Shown here piece by piece: positions 63,065-64,000 of a stretch of 64,000 nucleotides of DNA. Location of the stretch: NCBI RefSeq assembly GCF_003627755.1, contig NZ_CP032694.1, forward strand, positions 4,150,501 to 4,214,500, given 5' to 3'. The stretch comes from Rhizobium jaguaris (GTDB lineage: Bacteria > Pseudomonadota > Alphaproteobacteria > Rhizobiales > Rhizobiaceae). The position numbers were made by a program, and so were the translations under genes. Position 1 is the stretch's first letter; the number at the start of each line of letters is the position of its first letter. Below the pieces are notes generated by a model that saw only the letters and a list, made by a program, of their open reading frames with translations, did no database searches and was not told the DNA's origin.

Positions 63065-64000
63065 CTACTTGGCGTTCTTGACGAACGCGGTCGTATAGGT
63101 CTTCGAAAGGTCGATTGTCTTGCCCTGGACGTTCTTGGAGAACTCGGAGAGTACGGCAAGAACGGTCTTCGGACCATCTTCCGGCATTACGCCATCAGCC
63201 GTAAACATCGCCTTGCCGTTTTCGAGCGCCTTCACGTAACCCTCCTTGTCGCCGACATAAAAGTCTTTCGGCATCTTGTCGGCGATTTCGGCGGCGGAAT
63301 GGGTATTGATGAAGTGCAGCGTCTTGACGAAGGCATTCGCGAGCTTTTGCGTCTCCTCCTTATGGTCATCGACCCAGGAGGTCTGCATATAGAGCGAAGC
63401 GGCCGGATAGGTGCCGCCGAGAACGGCCTTGGTCCCGTCCATGCTGCGCATATCGATGAGTACCTTGGCTTCGCCGGTCTTCAACAGACGCGAGATCGTA
63501 GGCTCGGTGGTCATGCCGGCCTGAATGGCATCCTGCTGCATGGCGGCAATGAAGGTCTGACCGGCTCCGACCGGGACGGATGTGAAGTCACCAAGCTTCA
63601 AACCGTTTTTGACCGCCAGATATTGCGTCAGGAAATTGGTGGACGAGCCCAGCCCCGTCACGCCAAGGCTTTTGCCCTTGAAATCGGCAGGCGACTTGAT
63701 CTCGGGATGTTTGCTGGACACCAGTTCCACTTCGCCAGGCGCCTGGCTGAACTGTACGACGGATTCGACGAATTTACCCTTGCCTTGAAGGTCGATGCAA
63801 TGATCGTAAAAGCCGACGACGCCCTGAACGGCGCCGGCAAGCATTTCGTTTTCCGCATCGACGCCGGCCGGCTCGTTGAGAAGTTCGACATCAAGACCTT
63901 CATCCTTGAAGTAACCAAGGGATTCCGCGAGCTTGGCCGGTAAATAGATCTGCTTTTCATAGCCGCCCACCATGATGGAGATCTTGTCGGCAGCATGTGC
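63065..64000 (-). CDS. NMT1/SsuA-like ABC substrate-binding protein 2 (5' end outside window)
   Basis: About 312 codons are inside the window; the start codon and most of the signal peptide lie beyond 64000 (the last visible residues are AHAADKISIM, the end of the signal and start of the mature protein). Most residues match substrate-binding protein 1, with differences such as YLAVKNGLKLGDFTSVPVG against YMASKAGLSPADVTPVPVG. Both copies are intact, so they may bind different ligands for one shared permease or increase dosage. Confidence 0.92.
   Translation of the reverse strand, partial: AHAADKISIMVGGYEKQIYLPAKLAESLGYFKDEGLDVELLNEPAGVDAENEMLAGAVQGVVGFYDHCIDLQGKGKFVESVVQFSQAPGEVELVSSKHPEIKSPADFKGKSLGVTGLGSSTNFLTQYLAVKNGLKLGDFTSVPVGAGQTFIAAMQQDAIQAGMTTEPTISRLLKTGEAKVLIDMRSMDGTKAVLGGTYPAASLYMQTSWVDDHKEETQKLANAFVKTLHFINTHSAAEIADKMPKDFYVGDKEGYVKALENGKAMFTADGVMPEDGPKTVLAVLSEFSKNVQGKTIDLSKTYTTAFVKNAK

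Overview
This window is GC-rich, gene-dense chromosomal DNA of an alphaproteobacterium, almost certainly Rhizobiaceae and most like Rhizobium. Evidence for this is the ftsK / glnK-amtB / tesB / ubiH-family order at the left end, rhizobial-type families (DUF1344, COG4705, Lrp-like small protein, REP-like CCCTCACCC elements) and the codon use. All identifications come from reading the sequence; no database search was run.

Left part (1-10.8 kb): housekeeping genes. These are the N-terminus of ftsK, the nitrogen-sensing pair glnK-amtB behind a sigma-54 promoter, acyl-CoA thioesterase II, a UbiH-family hydroxylase, a LysR/MFS divergent pair, Trm112-like and LON-domain proteins, a thioredoxin-TPR protein, a prolyl-tRNA editing protein and tRNA-Gly(GCC). 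From 10.8 to 17.7 kb follows accessory DNA: a polyphosphate kinase 2 translationally coupled to a P-type ATPase, a complete IS110-family transposase with a structured leader, an IS481 remnant and decayed small genes.

Centre (17.7-34 kb): the most interesting block. A tightly coupled nine-gene minus-strand operon (31300 to 23297) encodes a HAD phosphatase, class III aminotransferase, arginase-fold enzyme, two SMR/DMT-type membrane proteins, a fatty-acid desaturase, a Cys-nucleophile alpha/beta hydrolase, a GNAT/BioF2-type acyltransferase and a Cfa-like methyltransferase. It looks like a pathway that makes and moves a modified amino-lipid. A PmrAB/QseBC-like two-component system lies immediately upstream. 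Between the kinase gene and the operon sit four ATGA repeats at exact 11-bp spacing, a likely response-regulator site. A second two-component system lies on the other side, and each system has a nearby gene for a small exported protein; the two small proteins are paralogues with two cysteines 35 residues apart.

Right part (34-64 kb): two unrecognised genes behind an AT-rich spacer; a MocR regulator broken by one in-frame stop, divergent from an EamA exporter; two TetR modules with visible palindromic operators; a GH144-like glycosidase; an L-pipecolate/D-lysine catabolic operon (amaA-amaB-dpkA-like) bracketed by REP-like elements; a surface-polysaccharide group (GT4, GT2, Wzx-like flippase, double alpha/beta hydrolase, frameshifted CelD-like gene); a third two-component system; a DnaB-like ATPase; a peroxiredoxin; a sulfite-oxidase-like enzyme; and an ABC importer with two tandem, nearly identical substrate-binding proteins, the last cut by the window end.
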